Shown: positions 23,956 through 31,888 of the stretch, piece after piece
How the letters are laid out: each line of letters starts with the position of its first letter
Position numbering within the stretch: the first letter of the stretch is position 1
Source of the DNA: Chryseobacterium angstadtii
Lineage (GTDB): Bacteria > Bacteroidota > Bacteroidia > Flavobacteriales > Weeksellaceae
Length of the DNA: 64,000 nt
Reading direction: 5' to 3'
NCBI RefSeq assembly: GCF_001045465.1
Contig: NZ_LFND01000004.1
Coordinates: 248,001 to 312,000 of the forward strand
Position numbers and translations under genes: made by a program
Notes under the pieces: model-generated
The model's database searches: none
Told to the model about the DNA's origin: nothing
The model's input: only the letters and a program-made list of their open reading frames with translations

Positions 23956-25260
23956 ATGTCAAAAAAAGAACGTACACTACGCAGAAAAACAACTTTTCAT
24001 ACCCGCTATTTCTTCAGAAAATACCCTGCTCTGCCTTATATTTCAAAATGGCTGTGCATCAGTATCATCATTGGCGCTTTAGTGGGAAGCGCTTCTGCGG
24101 GGTTTTTACAGTCTCTGGAATGGGCCACTCATTTCAGGGAAAGTCACATCTGGCTTATTGCCCTGCTTCCTTTGGCTGGGCTGCTTATCGGGCTTTTATA
24201 TTATTATTTCGGAAAAGATGTGGAAGCTGGAAACAATTTACTGATTGACAACATTCATGATCCGAAAGAAATTATTCCATTCAAAATGGCTCCATTTGTT
24301 TATCTGGGAACTATTGCAACTCATCTGTTCGGAGGTTCGGCAGGGCGTGAAGGAACGGCTATTCAGATGGCAGGCGCTATTGCCGATCAATTAAGCAAAA
24401 CTTTTAAACTTGATAAAGAAGAAAGAAGAATTCTGCTCATCTCTGCCATTGCAGCAGGTTTCGGATCTATTTTCGGAACCCCGTTAGCAGGTGCGGTATT
24501 TGGACTTGAAGTTTTCCTTATCGGAAGAATACGGTACAATGCTATTTTCCCTGCTTTTGCATCGGCAATTCTTGCAAACCAGGTCACCAATCTCTGGAAT
24601 GTTCATCATACCCATTATCATATCAGCATTATCCCCCAACCGGAGTTTTTCCCAATTTTGTACAGCATTCTTGCAGGAATCGCTTTTGGACTTTGTGCCG
24701 CAGCTTTCAGCAGGATCATTCATTGGGCGGGTTCTTTGTTTAAATCTAAGGTCCAATATCCTCCATTACGCCCTGTAATCGGCGGAGTGATTATTGCACT
24801 GGCTGTTTTTGCCATGGGCAGTACAAGATATATTGGCCTGGGTATTCCGGTGATTCTGGAATCTTTTGAAAAACAGCTTCCCTTATATGATTTTGCTTTA
24901 AAAATGATTTTCACCATCGTTACTTTGTCGGCAGGATACAAAGGTGGTGAAGTGACTCCTTTATTCTTCATCGGAGCAACGCTGGGAAGTGCCTTATCCC
25001 TATTTATTCCGCTACCGTTCGGACTGCTTGCAGGAATGGGATTCGTAGCCGTATTTGCCGGAGCTACCAATACTCCGCTAGCCTGTATGTTGATGGGAAT
25101 CGAATTATTCGGAGCCGAATCCGGAGTATACGTTGCCATAGCCTGCGTAGTTTCTTATCTTCTTTCCGGCCACCACAGTATTTATACCAAGCAGAAGATC
25201 GGTGAGGCGAAAAACAGAAGGTATGAAAGCGATCAGGAGCGGTCTATTTCTGATTTGTAG
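23956..25260 (+). CDS. CLC-family fluoride/proton antiporter (CLC-F type)
   Basis: A 434-residue ClC-fold transporter. In ordinary CLC proteins the first ion-binding loop is GSGIP; here residues 92-96 read GNNLL, and the GREGP loop reads GREGT (130-134), with the gating Glu132. Both changes are features of the fluoride-exporting CLC-F clade. The C-terminal half has TLSAGYKGGEVTPLFFIGATLG and GMGFVAVFAGATNTPLACML. It probably exports fluoride coupled to proton entry. It has no CBS domains. Directly preceded by a fluoride riboswitch, which supports the substrate. Start ATG 23956. Confidence 0.93.
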   Translation: MSKKERTLRRKTTFHTRYFFRKYPALPYISKWLCISIIIGALVGSASAGFLQSLEWATHFRESHIWLIALLPLAGLLIGLLYYYFGKDVEAGNNLLIDNIHDPKEIIPFKMAPFVYLGTIATHLFGGSAGREGTAIQMAGAIADQLSKTFKLDKEERRILLISAIAAGFGSIFGTPLAGAVFGLEVFLIGRIRYNAIFPAFASAILANQVTNLWNVHHTHYHISIIPQPEFFPILYSILAGIAFGLCAAAFSRIIHWAGSLFKSKVQYPPLRPVIGGVIIALAVFAMGSTRYIGLGIPVILESFEKQLPLYDFALKMIFTIVTLSAGYKGGEVTPLFFIGATLGSALSLFIPLPFGLLAGMGFVAVFAGATNTPLACMLMGIELFGAESGVYVAIACVVSYLLSGHHSIYTKQKIGEAKNRRYESDQERSISDL

Positions 25261-25435
25261 CGGGGTGCGGGTTTCGAGTTTGACGAGGTTCGGGATACGA
25301 GTTGCTAGTTGCCAAGTTGACGGCGCGCGTAGTAGAGCTTAGCTTTTTACAAATAGAATATTTTAGAATCTGAGTTAGTTTATAGAAAATTTAAAATTCC
25401 TTAACCCCAACCCGCAACTAGCAACCCGCACCCCG
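25261..25435. repeat. Composite inverted repeat in the spacer after the CLC-F gene
   Basis: Two perfect complementary word pairs occur: CGGGGTGCGGGTT (25261-25273) with 25423-25435, and GTTGCTAGTTGC (25301-25312) with 25414-25425. The outer pair starts at the first base after the stop codon. Words such as TTCGGGATACGAG in the interior recur in the spacers at 37.1 kb. It is a repeat-derived spacer, not a gene. Confidence 0.6.
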
Positions 25436-25453
25436 AAACCCATATATTTTCAC

Positions 25454-25461
25454 TAAATTTG
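25454..25461 (+). promoter_or_regulatory. -7 promoter box of the LysR gene
   Basis: TAAATTTG matches TAnnTTTG perfectly. Its final G is the first base of an in-frame GTG at 25461; the transcript would start near 25467, so the ATG at 25482 is the better start codon. Confidence 0.7.
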
Positions 25462-25481
25462 TGATTATAAGTTCCTGCATC

Positions 25482-26360
25482 ATGTTTGATTACAGATTAA
25501 AAGTTTTTCACACAGCAGCTTCAAGGCTGAATTTCACGAAAGCTTCCGAAGAACTTCATATTTCACAGCCTGCAGTTACCAAGCATATTAAAGAAATTGA
25601 AAATCAGCTTGGCACAAAACTGTTTGACCGAAAAGGAACTTCTGTGCAGCTTACCCAAAGTGGAAAGATTTTATTTGAATATGCAGAAAAAATCAGGAAT
25701 ATTTACCGTGATCTTGAATTTGAAATCAGTCAGGTTAATGAACAGCACAGAGGAAAACTAATTATCGGAGCCAGCACCAGTGTTGCACAGTATGTTTTGC
25801 CTGAAATACTGGCGAAATTCAATACCTATTACAGGGATATTAAGATTGAGTTGATTACACACAACACGGAAATTATCTCGGATCTGTTGAAAGAAGGAAA
25901 AATTGATTTGGGAATTATCGAAGGGGAATCTCAGTCTTCGTTTTTCGACTATAAAATATTCAAAGCCGATGAAATTGTTCTGGCTGCAAAAACGGATCAT
26001 CCACTGGCCCATAAAACTTTAAGCTTAAAAGATCTTTATGACTTAAACCTGATTTTCCGGGAACAAGGTTCCGGCACACTGGAATATATCCAAAACCGTT
26101 TGAAGGAGAAAGGGATCAATATTGCGGAACTGAATACGGTTATGCAGCTGGGAAGCAGTGAAAGCATCAAAAATTATCTTTTACATTCAGACTGTATGGC
26201 ATTCCTGTCTATCAGCAGTATTTTGAATGAATTAAAAAACAATACCCTGGCTATTGTAGACATCCGGAACTTCAGTATTGAAAGAGATTTTCATTTTATC
26301 CTGCCCAAAGGAGAACAGTCGGAAATGATTAAGCTTTTTTTGAAGTTTGTGAGGAGTTAG
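25482..26360 (+). CDS. LysR-family transcriptional regulator (YeiE/CysB-like)
   Basis: A 292-residue LysR regulator. The N-terminal winged helix-turn-helix is FDYRLKVFHTAASRLNFTKASEELHISQPAVTKHIKEIENQLGTKLFDRKG (shown in parts by its LNFTKASEELHISQPAVTKH core). The C-terminal substrate-binding-like domain (about 90-290) has GKLIIGASTSVAQYVLP and LIFREQGSGTLEYI, as in CysB/YeiE-like members. ATG 25482 is chosen because the GTG at 25461 lies in the promoter. The next gene on this strand encodes a YeiH-like membrane protein; in Escherichia coli yeiE and yeiH also form such a pair. The two are separated here by 583 bases of repeats. Confidence 0.93.
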   Translation: MFDYRLKVFHTAASRLNFTKASEELHISQPAVTKHIKEIENQLGTKLFDRKGTSVQLTQSGKILFEYAEKIRNIYRDLEFEISQVNEQHRGKLIIGASTSVAQYVLPEILAKFNTYYRDIKIELITHNTEIISDLLKEGKIDLGIIEGESQSSFFDYKIFKADEIVLAAKTDHPLAHKTLSLKDLYDLNLIFREQGSGTLEYIQNRLKEKGINIAELNTVMQLGSSESIKNYLLHSDCMAFLSISSILNELKNNTLAIVDIRNFSIERDFHFILPKGEQSEMIKLFLKFVRS

Positions 26361-26456
26361 GGAGTAGGTGGCAGATAGCAGGTGGCAGGGATTAGGTTAT
26401 AGTTTGAAGCTTTGGTCTTTTGATTTGGATATTGAGAGTCGAGAGTCAAGAATCAA

Positions 26457-26558
26457 GATGTCAGACACCGGATTTCATACATTTGTAATGGTGACTTCGA
26501 GGACCTCAGCCACCACGGATAGGGGCTTTCATGGATTAAAATTCAATTAACATGTTCC
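26457..26558 (+). repeat. Dispersed hairpin repeat, copy A
   Basis: First copy of a roughly 100-base element. It shares with copy B the words TTTGTAATGGTG-like, CCTCAGCCACCACGGATAGG and TTCAATTAAC. Its central palindrome GGTGACTTCGAGGACCTCAG is slightly degenerate compared with copy B. Confidence 0.75.
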
Positions 26559-26668
26559 CAACTCCGCGAACTTCAAACACCCAAACTATCAAACTATCAA
26601 ACCCTCAAACTTTCTTCCCCGTATCCCGTATCCCGTAACTAACTTTAAGTTGTAGAATCAATGCTTTA

Positions 26669-26766
26669 GATGTCGGATTTCAAACATTTATAATGGTGGC
26701 TTCGAGGGCCTCAGCCACCACGGATAGGAGCTTTCATGAATTAAAATTCAATTAACACGTTCCCAA
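26669..26766 (+). repeat. Dispersed hairpin repeat, copy B
   Basis: Second copy, in the same orientation as A. Its core is a nested palindrome at 26695-26719: GGTGGCT and AGCCACC arms around GAGG/CCTC, which would fold as a strong hairpin. It is followed by ACGGATAGGAGCTTTCATGA. Copies A and B are about 212 bases apart, as if a longer unit had been duplicated in tandem. Confidence 0.8.
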
Positions 26767-26943
26767 CTCTTCAAACACCCAAACTCTCATACCCTCAAAC
26801 TCTCTCACCTCGAAACCCGAAACGCGAAACGCGGAACTCAGACCCTGAACACCATAACCAAAAGTTATCCTTCATAATAAAATACAATTTAATTCGTAAT
26901 ACTATATTTCGGAATTTTGGAGTCTTATTTCAACCTTTATCTT

Positions 26944-27879
26944 ATGAAAGATTTTCTCCAAAATGAAACGTTCCGAAAAGCTGTTTTTATTATTCTGGCC
27001 GTATTATGTCTGACTCCTTTGATATCTTCTCCCCTAGCTTTGGCGCTGGGCTTCTGTTTAGCTGTTTTGATTGGCAATCCGTTTGAAATGCATCTGCACC
27101 GGTATATTCACCTGTTGCTTCAGATATCCATTGTGGGTCTGGGTTTCGGACTCAAGCTAGATGAAGCGCTTCAGGCAGGAAAAACAGGTTTCTTTTTAAC
27201 GATTATCAGCATTATAACCGTGATGGTTCTTGGCTACATTCTTGGCAAGCTATTTAAACTTGAAAAAAAACTCTCTTATCTGATCTCTGCCGGAACAGCC
27301 ATTTGCGGAGGAAGTGCCATTGCCGCTGTCTCTCCTATTATAAAACCGGATACAAAAGAAATCTCTTTGGGACTTGCCATTATTTTCACCCTGAATTCCG
27401 TGGCTCTTTTTGTTTACCCCGCTATGGGACATCTGTTACAACTTTCTCAGGAGCAGTTCGGACTTTGGTGTGCCGTAGGAATTCATGATACCAGTTCCGT
27501 GGTAGGAGCTGCCGGAAAATATGGAAATGAAGCTTTAAAAACGGCAACTACTGTAAAACTCGCCCGCGCTTTATGGATTATTCCGGTTTCTGTCATCACC
27601 ATGTTTATTTTTAAGAATAAAGAATCTAAGATCAAGATCCCGTGGTTTATCGGATGGTTTGTCCTTGCTATATTACTGAATACTTATTTTCCTGTTTTTA
27701 GCCTTTTCAGCAGCTCTGTGACGGCTGTTGCAAAATCAGGGCTGAATCTTACGCTCTTCTTTATCGGTTCTACACTTTCCATCAGGACTTTAAAAACGAT
27801 TGGAATCAAGCCGCTGGCGGTGGCTGTTATTTTATGGATTACGATAAGTGTGGGAAGCCTTTTATACATCATCAGCTAA
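26944..27879 (+). CDS. YeiH/UPF0324 family putative sulfate exporter
   Basis: A 311-residue polytopic membrane protein with about ten hydrophobic helices. Family landmarks are ISIVGLGFGLKLDEALQAGKTG, the GTAICGGSAIAAVSPII segment, and WCAVGIHDTSSVVGAAGKYG with conserved HDTSSV. In Escherichia coli YeiH is controlled by the LysR regulator YeiE and has been linked to sulfite/sulfate stress; here the adjacent LysR gene supports a similar role by context. The ATG at 26944 (MKDFLQNETFRK) is used. The TTG at 26917 is within the likely promoter. Ended by a terminator. Confidence 0.9.
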   Translation: MKDFLQNETFRKAVFIILAVLCLTPLISSPLALALGFCLAVLIGNPFEMHLHRYIHLLLQISIVGLGFGLKLDEALQAGKTGFFLTIISIITVMVLGYILGKLFKLEKKLSYLISAGTAICGGSAIAAVSPIIKPDTKEISLGLAIIFTLNSVALFVYPAMGHLLQLSQEQFGLWCAVGIHDTSSVVGAAGKYGNEALKTATTVKLARALWIIPVSVITMFIFKNKESKIKIPWFIGWFVLAILLNTYFPVFSLFSSSVTAVAKSGLNLTLFFIGSTLSIRTLKTIGIKPLAVAVILWITISVGSLLYIIS

Positions 27880-27889
27880 ATAACAAAAA

Positions 27890-27916
27890 CCTTTTGGAAG
27901 GTCCCAAAAGGCTTTT
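27890..27916 (+). terminator. Terminator of the YeiH gene
   Basis: Arms CCTTTTGG (27890-27897) and CCAAAAGG (27904-27911) with a six-base loop, then a short T-run. Confidence 0.8.
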
Positions 27917-27959
27917 GCGTATTAAATGTGGAAATGTTTGTTTTTAGCTAAAATCAGTT

Positions 27960-28166
27960 TTAGATCGCCGCCTCACCACAAGTATATACCTGCGGGCAAG
28001 CAATATACTCAGAGCAATACCACGGTCCTGTAACAGAACCTGAGCAGCTGCATCCGCATAGAGAGTAATCAGGTTTTCCGATGTTTACGGAACCTTCCCA
28101 GCTTCCTCCTGAGATGTTTTTAAGGTCTTCTTTTCTTAATTTTTTAGCGTTTTTCATAAAGTTCAT
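27960..28166 (-). CDS. Double-glycine-leader Cys-rich peptide, CGCSC type, copy 1
   Basis: A 68-residue peptide. Leader MNFMKNAKKLRKEDLKNISGG (21 residues) has the KKLRKEDLKNIxGG pattern and ends in GG. The 47-residue core contains six Cys, CGCSCSGSVTGPWYC, then SEYIACPQVYTC. It is clearly paralogous to the next peptide: both follow CGCSCxGxVTGPxYCxxYxxCxQVxTC. The constant Cys spacing argues for structural disulfides, a metal site or enzymatic modification. Two in-frame ATGs exist (residues 1 and 4). No transporter or modification enzyme is next to it. Function is unknown. Confidence 0.8.
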   Translation of the reverse strand: MNFMKNAKKLRKEDLKNISGGSWEGSVNIGKPDYSLCGCSCSGSVTGPWYCSEYIACPQVYTCGEAAI

Positions 28167-28432
28167 GTGATTTAGTTTTTTAGATGAAACAATATAGTTG
28201 AGTTACCTTTCAAAGTTAAACAAATATTAATTATTCGCAACATAATTTATCATGAAATTTAATAAAGCTCTGATTTTATTGTAATTATTAACCTAATAAA
28301 GAAATAATGGTTAAAAAAAAACTTAAACAATATTATTATTATATGAATCCAGGATGGTGATTATGGAGCAGGTAATAAAAAATAAAAACCTTTCAGAAAA
28401 CTGAAAGGTTTTGTTTAATGAAATGTTTTTCA
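28167..28432. other. Spacer between the two peptide genes
   Basis: 266 AT-rich bases containing the promoter of the first peptide gene and, at 28385-28412, the terminator of the second. No gene seen. Confidence 0.5.
28385..28412 (-). terminator. Terminator of the CGCSC peptide copy 2 gene
   Basis: Perfect 12-base arms AAAACCTTTCAG and complement (28385-28396 and 28401-28412) with a four-base loop and T-rich tail on the minus strand. Separates the two peptide genes into independent transcripts. Confidence 0.88.
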
Positions 28433-28618
28433 TCAACAGGTTATTACCTGCAGACATTTTTTATACTTTACACAATATGACGGACCTGTTACTGCTCCTG
28501 TACAGCTGCATCCACATTTTGAAAGATCCGGGGTTATTGCGTCTCCCACACCTCCTACGATGTTTCTGAGATCATCTTTTTTTAACTTTTTTGCTTTTTT
28601 AAAAATTTCCTGTGACAT
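28433..28618 (-). CDS. Double-glycine-leader Cys-rich peptide, CGCSC type, copy 2
   Basis: A 61-residue peptide. Leader MSQEIFKKAKKLKKDDLRNIVGG (23 residues, given in parts as KKLKKDDLRNIVGG) closely resembles that of copy 1. The 38-residue core has six Cys with the same spacing: CGCSCTGAVTGPSYC, then VKYKKCLQVITC, ending at the last Cys; copy 1 has a five-residue tail after it. The shared VTGP and C-x-Q-V-x-T-C segments show that the two genes arose by duplication. It has its own terminator and lies upstream of the MFS transporter gene, also on the minus strand, but at a 144-base gap. Confidence 0.8.
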   Translation of the reverse strand: MSQEIFKKAKKLKKDDLRNIVGGVGDAITPDLSKCGCSCTGAVTGPSYCVKYKKCLQVITC

Positions 28619-28762
28619 GATGTTTTGGTTTTAATTAAACAATAGAATTAAATCTGATTCATCTCAAAAGTAAACAAATAATAATTATTTAAAGCACAAC
28701 AAAATGTTAATTCGTTCATTTAATTACACTTAAATCAACATCAACTTTTGTCAGAACTATAA
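28619..28762. other. Spacer between peptide copy 2 and the MFS gene
   Basis: 144 AT-rich bases holding the promoter of peptide copy 2. No repeat or gene was recognised. Confidence 0.4.
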
Positions 28763-30004
28763 TTATTCCGTGAATTCAAGGTCTTTATTATGGGTTTCGG
28801 AAATGGTGAGGGACGAATAAAACGCCAATCCAAATACAACGACTCCAACCACCGCCGCACTGATGATTACGGTAAAATTATTTTTCAGGAGATCAAATGC
28901 CAGAATCATCACCGGTACCAGGCCTCTCACCATATTAGGAACTGTAGTAGTAGCTGTATTTCTGATATTGGTTCCGAACTGTTCCGCCGCCAGGGTAACA
29001 AACATCGCCCAATATCCGGTACCTAAGCCCAGCCATACGCAAAACATGTAGTACTTTGTTTCTGTGTCTGTGTTTCCAAACAACATAATTCCTACTCCAA
29101 CCAATGTGAAGAGCAGCATATAAAATATCGCCATTTTCCGGGATTTTAAAGCATGCGAAATAAAACCACTCAGCAAATCACCGACAGAAATCCCTACATA
29201 AGCCCACATAATGGCTTTTCCGGGGTTCAGGTCTTTTATTCCTAATTCAGGGGCAAACTGGTTGGCTAAAACAGCCAGAATCCCTATACAGTACCAGGTT
29301 GGTAGTCCTACCGCTATACATTTTATATATCTGGTAAAACGTTCTTTATTGGTAAAAAAGGAAAGAAAGTTTCCTTTTGAAACATTTTTATGTTCAATAT
29401 TCTTATAAATTCCCGATTCTGAAACACTTATTCTTAATATCAACAGCAGAATTCCCATTACCCCGCCAATGATGTAGGAAATATTCCATCCTCCCGCCAG
29501 TTCTACGGTGAGTTGAGCTACTACAGCACCCATTAATCCAAATCCGGCAACCACAGAGGTTCCGATTGCTCTGAGATTCTTCGGCAGGCTTTCAGAAACG
29601 AGGGTAATTCCTGCTCCAAGCTCTCCGGCCAGACCTATTCCGGCAATAAACCTTAAACCGGCATATTGATAGGCCAGATGTTCTTTTGGAAAATAAGGCA
29701 GAAAACCGCAGGCTATATTCGCCAGAGAATACACTAAAATAGAACCAAAAAGTACCGACAACCTTCCTTTCTTATCTCCGAAAATCCCCCAGAAAATCCC
29801 TCCGATGAGGAGCCCTACCATCTGGCAGTTCAGAATAAACGTTCCGTCTGTGTCCGGATTGAGTCCTAATGCTTTTAAACTTGGAATTCTCACGATCCCG
29901 AATAAAAGCAGATCATAGATGTCTACGAAATAGCCCAGGGCAGAAATAATCACAGGAATAGAGAAGATGTACTTCAGGTTTGAAGACAAAGATGTTTTTT
30001 CCAT
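28763..30004 (-). CDS. MFS transporter, metabolite:proton symporter type
   Basis: A 413-residue transporter with twelve predicted helices. The loop 2-3 motif A reads GIFGDKKGRLSVLFGS, the standard major-facilitator signature; the helix-4/5 region is GLRFIAGIGLAGELGAGITL, as in metabolite:H+ symporter (MHS) and sugar/aromatic-acid porters. Substrate cannot be deduced. It is oriented like the CGCSC peptide genes but with intervening spacer. MFS proteins of this type import organic acids, osmolytes or sugars, so I do not propose a peptide exporter role. Confidence 0.88.
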   Translation of the reverse strand: MEKTSLSSNLKYIFSIPVIISALGYFVDIYDLLLFGIVRIPSLKALGLNPDTDGTFILNCQMVGLLIGGIFWGIFGDKKGRLSVLFGSILVYSLANIACGFLPYFPKEHLAYQYAGLRFIAGIGLAGELGAGITLVSESLPKNLRAIGTSVVAGFGLMGAVVAQLTVELAGGWNISYIIGGVMGILLLILRISVSESGIYKNIEHKNVSKGNFLSFFTNKERFTRYIKCIAVGLPTWYCIGILAVLANQFAPELGIKDLNPGKAIMWAYVGISVGDLLSGFISHALKSRKMAIFYMLLFTLVGVGIMLFGNTDTETKYYMFCVWLGLGTGYWAMFVTLAAEQFGTNIRNTATTTVPNMVRGLVPVMILAFDLLKNNFTVIISAAVVGVVVFGLAFYSSLTISETHNKDLEFTE

Positions 30005-30027
30005 TTATTTATGTTTTGATAAAAATA

Positions 30028-30060
30028 AAAAAACCTTCCAATAAATTGAAAGGTTTTTTA
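30028..30060 (-). terminator. Terminator of rny
   Basis: Twelve-base arms (30030-30041 and 30046-30057) with one wobble and a four-base loop, then T-rich sequence on the minus strand. It lies 24 bases after the rny stop. Confidence 0.85.
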
Positions 30061-30080
30061 AAATATTTTTTTATTATTAA

Positions 30081-31649
30081 TTATCTCGCAATATTCACGG
30101 CTCTGGTTTCTCTGATTACCGTGACTTTTACCTGCCCCGGATATGTCAGTTCGTTCTGGATCTTTTCGGAGATATCGTAAGAAAGCTGGTTGGCTACTTC
30201 ATCGTTCACTTTTCCGCTTTCTACCATTACTCTAAGTTCTCTACCAGCCTGAATAGCATATGCACTTGATACTCCATCGAAGCTTAATGCTGCAGATTCA
30301 AGGTCTTTCAGTCTCTGGATATAAGATTCCAATACCTGTCTTCTTGCTCCCGGTCTTGCTCCTGAAATGGCATCGGCCACCTGAATGATCGGAGATAATA
30401 ATGATTTCATTTCAATTTCGTCGTGGTGAGCTCCGATGGCATTCACTACTTCTGCATTTTCACCGTATTTTTCAGCCCACTGCATTCCCAGCAAAGCGTG
30501 AGGAAGTTCAGATTCCTGCTCAGGAACTTTACCGATATCGTGTAAAAGACCGGCTCTTTTGGCTAATTTTACGTTCAGTCCCAGTTCAGCAGCCATTGTA
30601 GCAGCAATATTCGCTACTTCTCTGGAGTGCTGTAAAAGGTTTTGTCCATACGAAGAACGGTATTTCATTCTTCCTACAATCTTGATCAATTCAGGGTGTA
30701 ATCCATGGATTCCTAAATCAATAATGGTTCTTTTTCCTACTTCAATGATCTCTTCTTCAATCTGCTTTCTTGTTTTCTCCACTACTTCTTCGATTCTTGC
30801 CGGGTGGATTCTTCCATCCGTTACCAATCTGTGAAGGGATAATCTTGCAATTTCTCTTCTTACCGGATCAAAACATGAAAGAAGGATAGCTTCCGGAGTA
30901 TCATCAACAATAATTTCTACCCCTGTTACTGCTTCTAAAGCACGGATGTTTCTACCTTCTCTACCGATAATTCTACCTTTTACCTCATCAGATTCAATGT
31001 TGAATACAGATACGGAGTTTTCAATGGCCTGTTCAGTTCCAATTCTCTGGATAGTCTGAATAACAATTTTTCTAGCTTCATTCTTCGCGTTAAGCTGCGC
31101 TTCTTCCATGATGCCCTGAACGTGTGCCTGAGCTCTTGTTTTGGCCTCAGCTTTCATGGTTTCTACCAATTCTGCTTTTGCCTCTTCTGCCGTATAATTG
31201 GAGATTTTTTCCAGGATCTCTACTTTTTTGGTAGTAGCTACATCCAGTTCCTGTTGTTTTCTGTCTAAGATTTCATTTTTCTTAGCATAATCTGCAATCT
31301 GCCTGTCCAGGTCTTTTTCAAGTTTACCTGTTTTGCTGAGCTCATCATTTAATTTGTGCTCTTTGTCTTTGGTTCTTTTTTCAATCTCCTGTATTTTTTT
31401 CTCACGAGACTGAATATCTGCATCGTGTTGAGATTTCAGTTCCAAAAACTTTTCTTTGGCCTGCAGGTTTTTTTCTTTTTTTATGGATTCAGCTTGAACA
31501 TTTGCTTTTTCTATAAGGTTTTCGGCATTTTTCTTTGCATCATCTACAATAAATTTTGCCTTCGTGTTCAGCGAGCTTTTAGAGAAAATAATCCCAATCA
31601 CCGCCCCTATCACTAAGCAAATAACGCCGACTATAATGGCTGTTGTCAT
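30081..31649 (-). CDS. rny: Ribonuclease Y
   Basis: A 522-residue membrane-anchored endoribonuclease. It has one N-terminal helix ([20 protein letters not shown]), a long coiled coil (about 30-200) rich in Lys/Glu, a KH domain with [19 protein letters not shown] (about 220-290), and an HD domain with [15 protein letters not shown] and GAHHDEIEM (about 340-430), which supplies the metal ligands. It initiates mRNA decay at the cytoplasmic membrane face. The 6S RNA gene lies directly upstream on the same strand. Confidence 0.98.
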   Translation of the reverse strand: MTTAIIVGVICLVIGAVIGIIFSKSSLNTKAKFIVDDAKKNAENLIEKANVQAESIKKEKNLQAKEKFLELKSQHDADIQSREKKIQEIEKRTKDKEHKLNDELSKTGKLEKDLDRQIADYAKKNEILDRKQQELDVATTKKVEILEKISNYTAEEAKAELVETMKAEAKTRAQAHVQGIMEEAQLNAKNEARKIVIQTIQRIGTEQAIENSVSVFNIESDEVKGRIIGREGRNIRALEAVTGVEIIVDDTPEAILLSCFDPVRREIARLSLHRLVTDGRIHPARIEEVVEKTRKQIEEEIIEVGKRTIIDLGIHGLHPELIKIVGRMKYRSSYGQNLLQHSREVANIAATMAAELGLNVKLAKRAGLLHDIGKVPEQESELPHALLGMQWAEKYGENAEVVNAIGAHHDEIEMKSLLSPIIQVADAISGARPGARRQVLESYIQRLKDLESAALSFDGVSSAYAIQAGRELRVMVESGKVNDEVANQLSYDISEKIQNELTYPGQVKVTVIRETRAVNIAR

Positions 31650-31696
31650 AATATATATTGAGTTTTAATTGTCTTACACTTATCAAATATCTAAAT

Positions 31697-31870
31697 AAAA
31701 AAAACCTACAACAATTCAGGGATTGAGAGTAAACTCCTAATCAACACGATTTGAACTGATTTCCACTGTCTGTAATCCGGGAGACCCGGCACGCCATTCA
31801 GCGGACATTTGCTCGGTAATTGTTTAGCGTTGAGTTTACCTTAAATGTGTTAGAATTATTGTAGGCAGTC
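31697..31870 (-). ncRNA. ssrS: 6S-like RNA (6S-Flavo type)
   Basis: About 174 bases between zapA and rny fold, on the minus strand, into a long rod. A 13-base closing stem pairs 31853-31865 with 31705-31717 (one wobble), an eight-base stem pairs GTAAACTC (31832-31839) with GAGTTTAC (31729-31736), and the apex has CCGGG-TCT-CCCGG. The RNA ends in eight T. A TAGATTTT box at 31881-31888, overlapping the zapA stop, is placed to start it. The position beside zapA and the rod-with-bulge architecture match 6S RNA, which binds RNA polymerase and regulates it. The exact ends are inferred. Confidence 0.85.
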
Positions 31871-31880
31871 TGGTGGGAAA

Positions 31881-31888
31881 AAAATCTA
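31881..31888 (-). promoter_or_regulatory. -7 promoter box of the 6S RNA
   Basis: TAGATTTT on the minus strand (one mismatch to TAnnTTTG) lies about ten bases upstream of the predicted 5' end and includes the stop codon of zapA. It gives the RNA its own promoter. Confidence 0.5.

Larger units (their letters stand above)
26361..26943. other. Repeat-filled spacer between the LysR and YeiH genes
   Basis: 583 bases with two direct copies of a dispersed repeat (cores 26457-26558 and 26669-26766) and low-complexity stretches of ACTATCAAAC, ACCCTCAAAC and CCCGTATCCCGTA-like words. A 60-codon frame inside copy A is not convincing. The YeiH promoter region (26890-26920) contains GAATTTTG at 26912-26919. 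Confidence 0.6.

Noticed and set aside
26368..26550. 60-codon frame in the repeat spacer
   Set aside because: Lies inside a dispersed repeat, with low-complexity composition and no conserved-looking protein.
28763..30004. MFS protein as exporter of the CGCSC peptides
   Set aside because: Family and motifs indicate a small-metabolite symporter; GG-leader peptides use C39-type ABC exporters.
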